Below are positions 14,801 through 21,982 of a stretch of DNA of 52,224 bases, piece by piece. The stretch's first letter is position 1, and the number at the start of each line of letters is the position of its first letter. Source of the stretch: a virus. Both the position numbers and the translations under genes were made by a program. The notes below the pieces were generated by a model, which saw only the letters and a program-made list of their open reading frames with translations, ran no database searches and was not told the DNA's origin. The stretch lies in IMG/VR virus record IMGVR_UViG_3300025674_000061, positions 1-52,224 of that record; one strand, written 5' to 3'.

Positions 14801-15753
14801 ACTGTTACGGGCCTCTGGTTTCTAAGTGGATCTAATTGAACTAGGTAGTTCTTGTACATATAGTCTTCTGCAGTTCTCATTTCCTTAGCAATATTGAAGT
14901 TCTCTTCAATAGCATCTTTCTTTGACTCATAGTATTCTGGAGTCAACTTGTCCCAAGGAATATTTTCATGGGGTTGATTCTGATCAAGGAAAATGATACC
15001 CTCATGATTAAAATACTGTGCAACTCCTGCAGTACCATAGTACACAGGAATGGTTCCACAGGCAAAACAATCAGTTAGTTTCTCTGTGAAGTAGGTTGGA
15101 TAATTTGCGTTCTCAACAGCAAAGGAGAACATATAATCTCTAAGTGCTCTAGACTTTTCCTTAAGAGGAAGTTCTTGAGGAAGTCCCCAACCAAACAAAT
15201 CATCACCACCAAACTTATTCCAGTATTCCTGTACTACTTTGAGGCGACGTTGATGTCCCACAGTGTATCCTTTGTTAGATGCGACCATTGAGACGAGCTT
15301 AGACTTGGGATAGAGGTCTCTGTCCATGACCCAAGGAGCAGCATTAGAGAGGCAATAAAGAAATTTACCGTCAGGACCCGCCTCGTGAGTGAGTCTTTGG
15401 TCACAAGTAAAGATACCATCCACACGACTAGCAACAAAATCATAGTTGTCCTCAATGAATTTGTACTGTTCAGGAATGATCTCCCTAGACTCTAGTAACC
15501 AAATAAACTTTGGAAGATTACTGGTATCTTCCAAAGCTTTCAAAGCAAAATGATTTACATAGAGGTTACAAAGTCCAGAACCATCATGAACCCATCTAGT
15601 ATAGACGGATCTATTGTTAGCAGATGTAGATGGTTCTAAAGAATCATTACAAATTAAATTGATTGGAAACTTATTCTCTGGTCCCAAAATAGGAAGGTCT
15701 AAACCTCCAGGGTTCTGACGTGCTTGTCCAAGAACCTCTTTAATATCACTCAT
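14797..15753 (-). CDS. GT10 alpha-1,3-fucosyltransferase-type glycosyltransferase
   Basis: The 318-residue product has the C-terminal GT10 signature: SFAVENANYPTYFTEKL followed by FACGTIPVYYG (about 210-240), where ENxxxxxYxTEK binds the GDP donor. Upstream, LVSMVASNKGYTVGHQRR fits the family's central segment. GT10 enzymes transfer L-fucose or a GDP-linked analogue to a 3- or 4-hydroxyl. With three GT11 enzymes and a GDP-mannose epimerase in the operon, it probably uses a GDP-L-sugar. It overlaps the upstream epimerase by eight bases. Confidence 0.87.
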   Translation of the reverse strand: MSDIKEVLGQARQNPGGLDLPILGPENKFPINLICNDSLEPSTSANNRSVYTRWVHDGSGLCNLYVNHFALKALEDTSNLPKFIWLLESREIIPEQYKFIEDNYDFVASRVDGIFTCDQRLTHEAGPDGKFLYCLSNAAPWVMDRDLYPKSKLVSMVASNKGYTVGHQRRLKVVQEYWNKFGGDDLFGWGLPQELPLKEKSRALRDYMFSFAVENANYPTYFTEKLTDCFACGTIPVYYGTAGVAQYFNHEGIIFLDQNQPHENIPWDKLTPEYYESKKDAIEENFNIAKEMRTAEDYMYKNYLVQLDPLRNQRPVTV

Positions 15754-16594
15754 GGTAATGCTTCATCTCTCGATATACGTTTGCGATACCCTCTTCGATA
15801 CTTGTTTTTGGTTTCCACCATTTAGTAATAAAGGGGTCTGCTTGGTTGCGAGCATCTTTCTGAACAGTGTCTTTGGAGTCCGCAGGTACAACCTTAACTT
15901 CTTGACCATCAGCAGCAAATAGATCTTGGATAATGTTTCCAACTTCCAGAATGCTTGTACTGACAAAAGAAGTAATATGAAGAGGGTCAAAAGAGGTGAA
16001 GTCATCGTAATTTTCCATGACTGCCTCAAGAGCCTCACAGCAATCTTCTGCGTAGAGAAACTCTCTTTGTTCTGTACCATCTGTCATCATGTCGATGACA
16101 CCGTTCCTAAATCCCTTTACGATAAAGTCTGTAATGACGTGGGCTTTTTCCATGTCATTCTCAATACCATACACGTTCCAGAACTTAACAATCTTGCCAC
16201 CAAGCGACTCAGTATATAGTTCACCAACTCTCTTCATCACACCGTAAGGAGAGTAACTCATGCTACTCATCTGGGAAGATGCAAACACAAAGGGAGTCTT
16301 GAATTCTTCAAGATACTGAAATGCATTTGCCATCAACCTGGCATTATTATTGATGAAGTTGAAGGTGTGTTGATACTTCTTCAGGTAGTGGGAACCACCA
16401 ACATCAAAGGCAAGGAAGAAACAGAAATCAGTATCCACAAGTGCATCTCGAAGATTCACATTGGGGATACGAGTCATATCCTGCCAATCTGCATTAGCAA
16501 CATCAAACTCAACTACAGTATGTCCTTTTGCTTTCAAATACTGGGTCAGGTAGGCACCCACCTGACCAGCAGATCCTAAAATGGTAATCTTCAT
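15746..16594 (-). CDS. NAD-dependent epimerase/dehydratase (extended SDR)
   Basis: From the ATG at 16594, which forms ATGA with the stop of the upstream methyltransferase, the 282-residue protein has a Rossmann GSAGQVG (7-13) and the catalytic YGVMK (Tyr117-Lys121) after SSQMSS. A REFLYAEDCCEAL segment matches the substrate-binding part of nucleotide-sugar epimerases. The exact reaction (epimerase, reductase or dehydratase) cannot be read from sequence. It is one of two SDR enzymes in the cluster. Confidence 0.85.
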   Translation of the reverse strand: MKITILGSAGQVGAYLTQYLKAKGHTVVEFDVANADWQDMTRIPNVNLRDALVDTDFCFFLAFDVGGSHYLKKYQHTFNFINNNARLMANAFQYLEEFKTPFVFASSQMSSMSYSPYGVMKRVGELYTESLGGKIVKFWNVYGIENDMEKAHVITDFIVKGFRNGVIDMMTDGTEQREFLYAEDCCEALEAVMENYDDFTSFDPLHITSFVSTSILEVGNIIQDLFAADGQEVKVVPADSKDTVQKDARNQADPFITKWWKPKTSIEEGIANVYREMKHYHE

Positions 16595-17187
16595 GCCCAA
16601 TCAATATCGTGCTTAGAACCAAAGTTTACAAGTCCAGTACCACTCATGTGACCAACTGGAGTCACATCAATCTTGGGTTCTTCAATTGCATCCCACATGT
16701 CCTGAACCTCAGGCCAACCAGGACCAATATCATCCAGAAGCATGATACCTTTCCAACCTTTCTCGTTCAAGAATTCCATCATCTCAACTTCTTGAACACC
16801 GTCATGGGGATCAACATCGATCATGATGATAGAAATGTTATCCCAATCAAGAGTTTCATCCTCACGGAAGTCTTGAATCTTGAAAGTGATATTCTCTTTC
16901 TTGATAGCAGAGCTAGCACCCTGTTCAACCAGATCATAACTGATAACTTGGTTCTTATCGTTGTAAGAAAGAGCAAGTGCAGAACCTCCTGTACGGGTTC
17001 CAACGTCAAGGATGGTGGTGTTTTCAAACTGACTGGAGAGCCATGCATAGAGACGATACTCGCTCTGTCCTGCAGTCAACCAGTCGTTAGGATTGATGGA
17101 TTGTTCCTCAAGAGCAGACACATCTAGTGCCCGCACTGCATCCTTATCAATTCGAATAGTCTTTTTAGTCAGTGTAGAATTAGGCAT
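16591..17187 (-). CDS. Class I SAM-dependent methyltransferase
   Basis: The 198-residue product has a SAM-binding motif ILDVGTRTGGSALALS (59-74), an acidic residue at the end of strand 2 (VISYDLVEQG) and IIMIDVDPHDG with several acids that could hold a metal, as in catechol-type O-methyltransferases. It is the second methyltransferase of the cluster. It overlaps the epimerase at 17180 by eight bases and the next SDR gene by four. Its target could be a sugar hydroxyl or carboxyl. Confidence 0.72.
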   Translation of the reverse strand: MPNSTLTKKTIRIDKDAVRALDVSALEEQSINPNDWLTAGQSEYRLYAWLSSQFENTTILDVGTRTGGSALALSYNDKNQVISYDLVEQGASSAIKKENITFKIQDFREDETLDWDNISIIMIDVDPHDGVQEVEMMEFLNEKGWKGIMLLDDIGPGWPEVQDMWDAIEEPKIDVTPVGHMSGTGLVNFGSKHDIDWA

Positions 17188-18226
17188 TTACAAGTTCCTT
17201 AGATGTAGTTTCAGATTCCTTACGGGATTTAATTTGTTCAGAGATCCAGGCATAAGTGATACGAATGCCTTCCTCTAGAGATTGAGAATAATCCCAACCA
17301 AGTTTCTCACGGATGAGATCGTTATTGGAGTTACGTCCACGGACACCAAGAGGTGCATCTAGTTTGTGTCGTTTCTGAACCACTTTACCAGATACCTTAG
17401 CGGCAGTCTCAACCAGTTGGTTAATCGTTACCATTTCCTCAGAACCAATATTAACTGGTCCCATGAACTCTCCGTCCATCAGTCGTCGAGTCGCTTCAAT
17501 GCATTCATTAATGAACAGGAAGGAACGAGTTTGTAGACCGTCTCCCCACACCTCGATGGATCCACCTGTCTCTGGGAGGTAAGCGACTTTACGGCAGATT
17601 GCAGCTGGAGCTTTCTCCTTTCCACCTTCCCAGGTTCCTTCTGGTCCAAAGATATTATGATACCTAGCAACACGAACAGGGATCCCATAGTTACGATTGT
17701 AAGCAAGGAAGAGACGCTCAGAGAATAGTTTTTCCCATCCATACTCGGAGTCGGGGTTAGCTGGGTATGCGGATTCTTCACGGCAGTCAGGGTTGTCAGG
17801 ATCCAGTTGATTGTGTTCTGGGTACATGCAAGCAGAAGAACTATAGAAGATCTTCGTTGCATTTACATTATTAGTTTCATTATAATCTCTAACGGCATCC
17901 AATACGTTCAAGTTAATGGATGCGGAGTTGTGCATGATATCGGCGGAATGTTCATCTGTGAAGATGTATCCTGCTCCACCCATGTCAGCAGCAAACTGAT
18001 AAATCTCATCAAACGGTTCGGAATCAGGAGAGATGATGAGTTCCTTAACTCTAACAGCATCCCTCAGGTCAGCTTGAACAAAGTCATCTGCTGCAGATAC
18101 ACTGAACTCAGGGTACTTAATATCGACCCCACGAACCCAGTATCCTTCAGAACGAAGACGTTTTACCATGTGACTTCCAATGAACCCACCAGCACCCAGA
18201 ACGAGTGCAGTTTTACTATTTGCCAT
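17180..18226 (-). CDS. GDP-mannose 3,5-epimerase
   Basis: The 348-residue protein is an extended SDR that matches plant GDP-mannose 3,5-epimerase closely in motif order: FAADMGGAGYI, IMHNSASINLNVL, SSACMYPE, EYGWEKL, GGKEKAPAAICRK, WGDGLQTRSFLFI and VRGRNSNN. The catalytic residues are present at conserved spacing: Cys133, Tyr162, Lys166 and Lys205 (plant Cys145, Tyr174, Lys178, Lys217). It converts GDP-D-mannose to GDP-L-galactose and GDP-L-gulose. As first gene of the sugar operon it would supply a GDP-L-sugar to the downstream GT10 and GT11 enzymes. Confidence 0.9.
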   Translation of the reverse strand: MANSKTALVLGAGGFIGSHMVKRLRSEGYWVRGVDIKYPEFSVSAADDFVQADLRDAVRVKELIISPDSEPFDEIYQFAADMGGAGYIFTDEHSADIMHNSASINLNVLDAVRDYNETNNVNATKIFYSSSACMYPEHNQLDPDNPDCREESAYPANPDSEYGWEKLFSERLFLAYNRNYGIPVRVARYHNIFGPEGTWEGGKEKAPAAICRKVAYLPETGGSIEVWGDGLQTRSFLFINECIEATRRLMDGEFMGPVNIGSEEMVTINQLVETAAKVSGKVVQKRHKLDAPLGVRGRNSNNDLIREKLGWDYSQSLEEGIRITYAWISEQIKSRKESETTSKELVNA

Positions 18227-18250
18227 AGTCTAGTTTTTTGACTGCGTTGA

Positions 18251-18258
18251 TATTTATT
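18251..18258 (-). promoter_or_regulatory. T4-type late promoter box of the sugar operon
   Basis: AATAAATA on the minus strand lies 25 bases upstream of the GDP-mannose 3,5-epimerase ATG. It differs from the T4 consensus TATAAATA at one base, and the same box and spacing recur upstream of several other genes in the window. Confidence 0.55.
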
Positions 18259-18263
18259 ATAAT

Positions 18264-18289
18264 AAAAAAAGGGTATTTTGACAATACCC
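18264..18289 (-). terminator. Rho-independent terminator after the oxygenase gene
   Basis: On the minus strand GGGTATT (18289-18283) pairs with AATACCC (18277-18271) around a five-base loop, followed by seven T residues. It ends the transcript of the 18302-18892 gene just before the late promoter of the sugar operon. Confidence 0.87.
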
Positions 18290-18301
18290 ATTCCTTCGTA
18301 T

Positions 18302-18892
18302 CTATAGTGGTTGTTGTAAATTCAATGAATGAACCTGAACCTGTTGTGCAAGTAGGCCAATATCACATTGATACCATCCTGTAGCAATATACTTATCTTG
18401 CATAGGTGGATTTCCCCTATGTAAATGAGTAAATGACCCAGGCCAAATAACTACCTTACCCTTTTCGGGTTTAATTTTAGTACTTTGATATAAAAACTCT
18501 GTCTCTCCACCCTCTTCTACATCATTAAGATAGACCATCCATGCCAGTGTTCGAGTGCTTGTATTCCAATTCAAATCCTCACCATGAAAGACATGATATC
18601 CTTCAGTTGGTGCAGTTTTTTGGAGAAGTACCAAAGAACTGATGTAATTAAAATTGGAAAGATATGGATATTTTTTCGAATAATAAAGAAGACAACCGTT
18701 AACGGGGTCCATTAGATCTGCAGCTTCTCCAGGAGAGAATGCATTCAGACATACTTGTTTGTCATGTACATGTGATGCTTGTCTAGCATTCACATATGAA
18801 GAAGAGTCTATATAATCCACCAACCAGTCACAAAGTTCTGGATTTACAGCCTCTTTGAAGACTCCGATAAAATCGTTATAGATTGGTTCCAT
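18302..18892 (-). CDS. 2OG-Fe(II) oxygenase (prolyl-4-hydroxylase type)
   Basis: The 196-residue product parallels the oxygenase at 4645-5229. It has YHVFHGED where iron ligands are expected, TLAWMVYLNDVEEGGETEFL, GKVVIWPGSFTHLHRG with the distal His, and DKYIATGWY. The two genes are paralogues with the same strand order. The substrate is unknown. It sits directly upstream of the sugar operon but is separated from it by a terminator. Confidence 0.83.
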   Translation of the reverse strand: MEPIYNDFIGVFKEAVNPELCDWLVDYIDSSSYVNARQASHVHDKQVCLNAFSPGEAADLMDPVNGCLLYYSKKYPYLSNFNYISSLVLLQKTAPTEGYHVFHGEDLNWNTSTRTLAWMVYLNDVEEGGETEFLYQSTKIKPEKGKVVIWPGSFTHLHRGNPPMQDKYIATGWYQCDIGLLAQQVQVHSLNLQQPL

Positions 18893-18989
18893 GTTTTCTG
18901 TAGGTTTGCAGGCTCGCCACCAATTCTTTGACTGGAAATTGGAAACCAGGCGGGGTTACCCCATCCGCACCACTTTGTTTTAGGAACAA
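18876..18989 (-). CDS. Possible 37-residue protein (uncertain)
   Basis: Between the Cys-rich gene and the oxygenase, a frame opens at a TTG (18989) and reads FLKQSGADGVTPPGFQFPVK, then ELVASLQTYRKHGTNL, before a stop inside the oxygenase start. The composition looks protein-like, with a helical C-terminus. There is no ATG and no clear ribosome binding site. It may be spurious. Confidence 0.28.
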   Translation of the reverse strand: MFLKQSGADGVTPPGFQFPVKELVASLQTYRKHGTNL

Positions 18990-18996
18990 AGAAACC

Positions 18997-19248
18997 TTAC
19001 CAAAAATCCAAAGGACATTTGGATGCGCTGAATCGCACTTTGTTTGAAAGATAACATCCGCAATCTGTACATCTATGTTCTACTTCATCATAAAACTGAC
19101 AGGTAGAACAAATTTGCAACCTAGCATCTTTCACATGATCAGGAACAAGTAAGTCACCAGTACTTACAAACTCTTTGATTATACCAAAAGCTGTTTTTGT
19201 TAGGTTGGCCATCTGCTTAGAAGCGGATGGGTATTGTTGATCTTCCAT
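18997..19248 (-). CDS. Cys-rich zinc-binding protein (DUF6171-like)
   Basis: From the ATG at 19248 the product is 83 residues; a GTG at 19281 would add eleven. The C-terminal half has CSTCQFY, then RCTDCGCYL, and a final KCPLDFW, which could hold one or two zinc ions. This pattern matches the small DUF6171-type proteins, as I recall the family. Function is unknown. It follows the oxygenase at 19284 closely and likely shares its transcript. Confidence 0.65.
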   Translation of the reverse strand: MEDQQYPSASKQMANLTKTAFGIIKEFVSTGDLLVPDHVKDARLQICSTCQFYDEVEHRCTDCGCYLSNKVRFSASKCPLDFW

Positions 19249-19283
19249 AAGATTAAAGGGACACACTCCCGACCAGGGCACAC

Positions 19284-19931
19284 TTAACGTCTGTCCGAGA
19301 CATGTACAAGATTTGTTCCATTCCCAATCTCCCCATAAACAAAGTAATTAAAAGCAATGGAGTACCTAGGTTCATCAGTTTCGGAGGCTGGAACCATGTG
19401 TGTTAGGTGGGAAGGAAACAAGAGTAACATATTAGTATTCACTCTCTTCAAATGAACTAATTCATTTTGAGCGGTTAACTCATCTAAATTAAATTCCCAA
19501 GCATCACTGGTCCAAGTAGGACCCATTCTCTTGAAAACAATTCCTGGCCCAGAATTGGGTGGAATATTTAGATAGTATACACCACTAAAGACACTGTTTG
19601 AATGATGATGTTCATGACAATAGTCATTCAAGTAGTGTCTGTTTGCCCATGAGTTAGTTCTCTTTACCGTAAGTTTTCTTGAAACTCGTAAGAAATCATG
19701 CACAAAAGCGTGCATATGATTATCTATGATAGTTGCAAGATTGGATAATGGATTGTGTGCAAGCACATCAAATACATCCAGATATTGTCCATTAGGATGA
19801 TCATGAATGTCAGTATCCGTAATCCAATCTAAATGTTCAACATAAGATTGGATTCTTGACCGTTCGTCATCAGAGATGTCTAGTTGGTCATGGTAAATTG
19901 GGGTTGGGAATAGTAATTGAACATCAGCCAT
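19284..19931 (-). CDS. 2OG-Fe(II) oxygenase (TIGR02466-type)
   Basis: The 215-residue product from the ATG at 19931 begins with LLFPTPIYHDQL. It has HEHHHSNSVFSGVYYLNIPP followed by GPGIVFKR, then LLLFPSHLTHMV and PRYSIAFNYF. These correspond to the first iron-ligand region, the core strands, the distal His and the 2-oxoglutarate Arg of the TIGR02466 family, which is frequent in marine phages. The substrate is unknown. It is one of several unrelated oxygenases in the window. Confidence 0.82.
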   Translation of the reverse strand: MADVQLLFPTPIYHDQLDISDDERSRIQSYVEHLDWITDTDIHDHPNGQYLDVFDVLAHNPLSNLATIIDNHMHAFVHDFLRVSRKLTVKRTNSWANRHYLNDYCHEHHHSNSVFSGVYYLNIPPNSGPGIVFKRMGPTWTSDAWEFNLDELTAQNELVHLKRVNTNMLLLFPSHLTHMVPASETDEPRYSIAFNYFVYGEIGNGTNLVHVSDRR

Positions 19932-19948
19932 AGGCTCCACCAGGGTTT

Positions 19949-20200
19949 TTAACGACTCTCCATGTCGTAAGACACATCATCTTTGATATAACACGGTACA
20001 CGATCTGGATCTAACCATTTCGTATACTCAAAATCCTCCATAGCAGTGGTAAGTTGCATACCATTATCACAAAGATACATGTCACTGTATCGTTTGGTAT
20101 AAGAATCTGCCTTCTGAATACGATAGTCGGGGAACCCATTGTCTAGGGTTCCAACTTCGACATACCGATAGGGAAAACGTTCAAGAATAATCTTTGTCAA
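19949..20200 (-). CDS. 83-residue hypothetical protein (TTG start)
   Basis: The start is a TTG at 20200: it is preceded by AAGGAG at seven-base spacing and overlaps the TGA of the upstream gene as TTGA. The product (ILERFPYRYVEVGTLDNGFP, then MEDFEYTKWLDPDRVPCYIK) is aromatic and charged. I recognise no family. The overlap indicates co-translation with the 75-residue gene upstream. Confidence 0.62.
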   Translation of the reverse strand: MTKIILERFPYRYVEVGTLDNGFPDYRIQKADSYTKRYSDMYLCDNGMQLTTAMEDFEYTKWLDPDRVPCYIKDDVSYDMESR

Positions 20201-20424
20201 GCGAGTACTCCTTCAGTTTGAAGATCAGCTGCAATCAAATCAAGGACGAGTTCATAATCATCGTCAGGATCATTATAAAACTGAACTCCTTGATTGCGGT
20301 AATACTTCACAATCTTTTTGTAAATCTTAGGGTGGCGGAGGTCTAGATCCGTTTCCCGATTCACTGCGGATTGCAGAAGACTCAAATTGGTCTTGAACTT
20401 AGAAACAAACGCCGAGTTAGACAT
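20197..20424 (-). CDS. 75-residue hypothetical protein
   Basis: The product starts at the ATG at 20424 and is predicted largely helical (FVSKFKTNLSLLQSAVNRET), ending in an acidic YNDPDDDYELVLDLIAADLQ segment. It overlaps the next gene by four bases. No family recognised and no function assigned. Confidence 0.6.
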   Translation of the reverse strand: MSNSAFVSKFKTNLSLLQSAVNRETDLDLRHPKIYKKIVKYYRNQGVQFYNDPDDDYELVLDLIAADLQTEGVLA

Positions 20425-20472
20425 TGATCGTTGTGTTGAACAGGTTTATTGTACGATGGAATGAGTCGGATG

Positions 20473-20691
20473 TCAAGATCCTTCTCCAGTCTGATGATAC
20501 ATTTCAAAGTATGTATCATCAAGTTCAGAAACTAGTCCAGAATCAATAGATGCTTTGATGACTCCAGCATTAGGAACCATCATAACATCCTTACCATCTG
20601 GAGTCATGATATGAAATGATTTTCCTTGTTCTACTTGATCGAAGATGTCATCAAAGTTATCTTCAAGGTACTGCAAAGTAATCTTTTCCAT
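20473..20691 (-). CDS. Phd/YefM antitoxin-like protein
   Basis: From the ATG at 20691 the 72-residue product reads MEKITLQYLEDNFDDIFDQV, then EQGKSFHIMTPDGKDVMMVP. This matches the Phd/YefM fold: a short strand-helix, a xxGxxxxIxxxG hairpin and a following strand. These proteins bind DNA and neutralise Doc- or RelE-type toxins. No toxin-like gene lies next to it, so it is an orphan here. It lies just downstream of tRNA-Pro, so an upstream in-frame extension through the tRNA is not credible. Confidence 0.55.
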   Translation of the reverse strand: MEKITLQYLEDNFDDIFDQVEQGKSFHIMTPDGKDVMMVPNAGVIKASIDSGLVSELDDTYFEMYHQTGEGS

Positions 20692-20708
20692 GAATTTAAA
20701 AAGGAAAA

Positions 20709-20782
20709 TCGGAATGATAGGATTCGAACCTACGGCCACCCGCTCCCAAAGCGGGTGCTCTACCAAACTGAGCTACATTCCG
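20709..20782 (-). tRNA. tRNA-Pro (UGG)
   Basis: A full cloverleaf is visible: acceptor stem CGGAATG/CATTCCG, D-arm GCTCAGTTTGGTAGAGC, anticodon arm CCCGC-TTTGGGA-GCGGG with anticodon TGG, and T-arm with GTTCGAATC. No CCA is encoded. Confidence 0.95.
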
Positions 20783-20789
20783 AAGAAGA

Positions 20790-20818
20790 CCTAGTAATAA
20801 TACTCGATTACTACTAGG
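20790..20818 (-). terminator. Stem-loop after the peroxiredoxin gene
   Basis: CCTAGTA/TACTAGG form a 7-bp stem, extended by TAAT/ATTA after a mismatch, around an ACTCG loop. It sits between the peroxiredoxin stop and tRNA-Pro. Only a pyrimidine-rich TCTTCTTC follows, so it may be a weak terminator or an RNA-processing signal. Confidence 0.45.
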
Positions 20819-20825
20819 TTGTCAA

Positions 20826-21488
20826 TTAACCGATTGGGGCTGAGTTTACTTTTTGATTGGACCAATTCCCAGATCCATCATCGATGGGTTTTGGTGCCGA
20901 GAGATCGATAGTAGAAGACTTCATAGATCCAGCAGCTTGAATTTCATTAACCTTCTTCAAATAAGCGATAACACTTTCGGGAGTGCTTTCGATATATGGA
21001 TCATCTTCAGCATTATGATGAGTGGAAGGATTAGCAGACTCTTCCATGAAGACGTGAGTTACAATAAGATCTTCTACATGAATAGCATATCTCCAAGATC
21101 TTAAACCAAGTCCTTTATTATACTTTTTGACAAGGAATCCTTCTGGTTCTGCAATACCAGAGACTTCATTATGTCTTGCAGTGAAAGCAGCATTACCATC
21201 ACAAAGATACTTTACGTTTTGAACCTTTAGTTGTTTCCACCAAGCCTTCATAACAAAAGGATCGTTGATAGAAAGACAGTATACTTCATCAATACCAAGT
21301 GCCTTGATATCATCATATGCTTCATCAAAGTCAGGAACTTGACTGTTGCTGCAGGTGGGAGTGAATGCACCTGGGATACAGAAAATGATTACATTTTTGC
21401 CCCTAAGAGTATCATGGAGTGCTTCTCTCTTTAGGGTATTCTTACTGTTGAGAGAGAATAACTCAGCATTAGGTAGTTGATAAGCCAT
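20826..21488 (-). CDS. Peroxiredoxin (Prx5-like)
   Basis: The 220-residue protein has the peroxidatic site PGAFTPTCS with Cys46, then VYCLSINDPFVMKAWW, FLVKKYNKGLGLRSWRYAI and IVTHVFMEE, as in the Prx5/AhpE-like thiol peroxidases. It reduces hydrogen peroxide or organic peroxides. A C-terminal extension of about 50 residues beyond the usual domain (AAGSMKSSTIDLSAPKPIDD) is of unknown role. In a phage carrying D1 and hli it would fit protection against light-driven oxidative stress. Confidence 0.88.
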   Translation of the reverse strand: MAYQLPNAELFSLNSKNTLKREALHDTLRGKNVIIFCIPGAFTPTCSNSQVPDFDEAYDDIKALGIDEVYCLSINDPFVMKAWWKQLKVQNVKYLCDGNAAFTARHNEVSGIAEPEGFLVKKYNKGLGLRSWRYAIHVEDLIVTHVFMEESANPSTHHNAEDDPYIESTPESVIAYLKKVNEIQAAGSMKSSTIDLSAPKPIDDGSGNWSNQKVNSAPIG

Positions 21489-21527
21489 GTTAAATCAATA
21501 GGTCGTAAACGTTAATTATATATGCAC

Positions 21528-21740
21528 TTAAGCACGGGTATTTTGTGGTTGCCTAGACAGTTTTTTGTCGAGAAAACCCTCCATAGTATAACGGAGTTCA
21601 TGGTTTTCTGTCAAGACATAATAACCAGTAAGATCTTTGCCATCATCACACCACCCATAAGATACAATTCTCTCATTCACAAGATCATGTTTCCTGTCTG
21701 TGTTGAGATAGTGGTTGTAAAGCTGGTGCAGGTTGATCAT
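21528..21740 (-). CDS. 70-residue hypothetical protein
   Basis: The ATG at 21740 overlaps the stop of the upstream zinc-finger gene as ATGA. The product contains HQLYNHYLNTDRKHDLVNER and GYYVLTENHELRYTMEGFLD. It looks like a small alpha/beta protein. No family recognised. It shares its transcript with the two upstream genes. Confidence 0.6.
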   Translation of the reverse strand: MINLHQLYNHYLNTDRKHDLVNERIVSYGWCDDGKDLTGYYVLTENHELRYTMEGFLDKKLSRQPQNTRA

Positions 21741-21982
21741 CGTTCCTCAAAATCAAGTTTACGAACTTTGCGTTTGCGTCGTTCCTCTTGGTATTTTAGG
21801 TCACTTTCTGTCAGGAAACCATGATTTTTTATAATGTTTTTAGATTTGATTAAAACAACTTCATTCAAATCGTTTGCTGTGATCGTACTGTCAGTGACTG
21901 TCATCATGTTTGAACATCCACAGCTTTGCATTCTAGTTCCGCCAACAATTTCTTTGTTGCAACATTTACATCTGGCTATCAT
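21737..21982 (-). CDS. Small protein with N-terminal zinc-binding Cys cluster
   Basis: The 81-residue product starts MIARCKCCNKEIVGGTRMQS followed by CGCSNMM. The five Cys in the first 25 residues could bind one zinc. The C-terminus is helical and basic (YQEERRKRKVRKLDFEER). It overlaps the upstream cupin-HD gene by 17 bases. It resembles short cyanophage proteins of unknown function; nucleic-acid binding is possible. Confidence 0.62.
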   Translation of the reverse strand: MIARCKCCNKEIVGGTRMQSCGCSNMMTVTDSTITANDLNEVVLIKSKNIIKNHGFLTESDLKYQEERRKRKVRKLDFEER

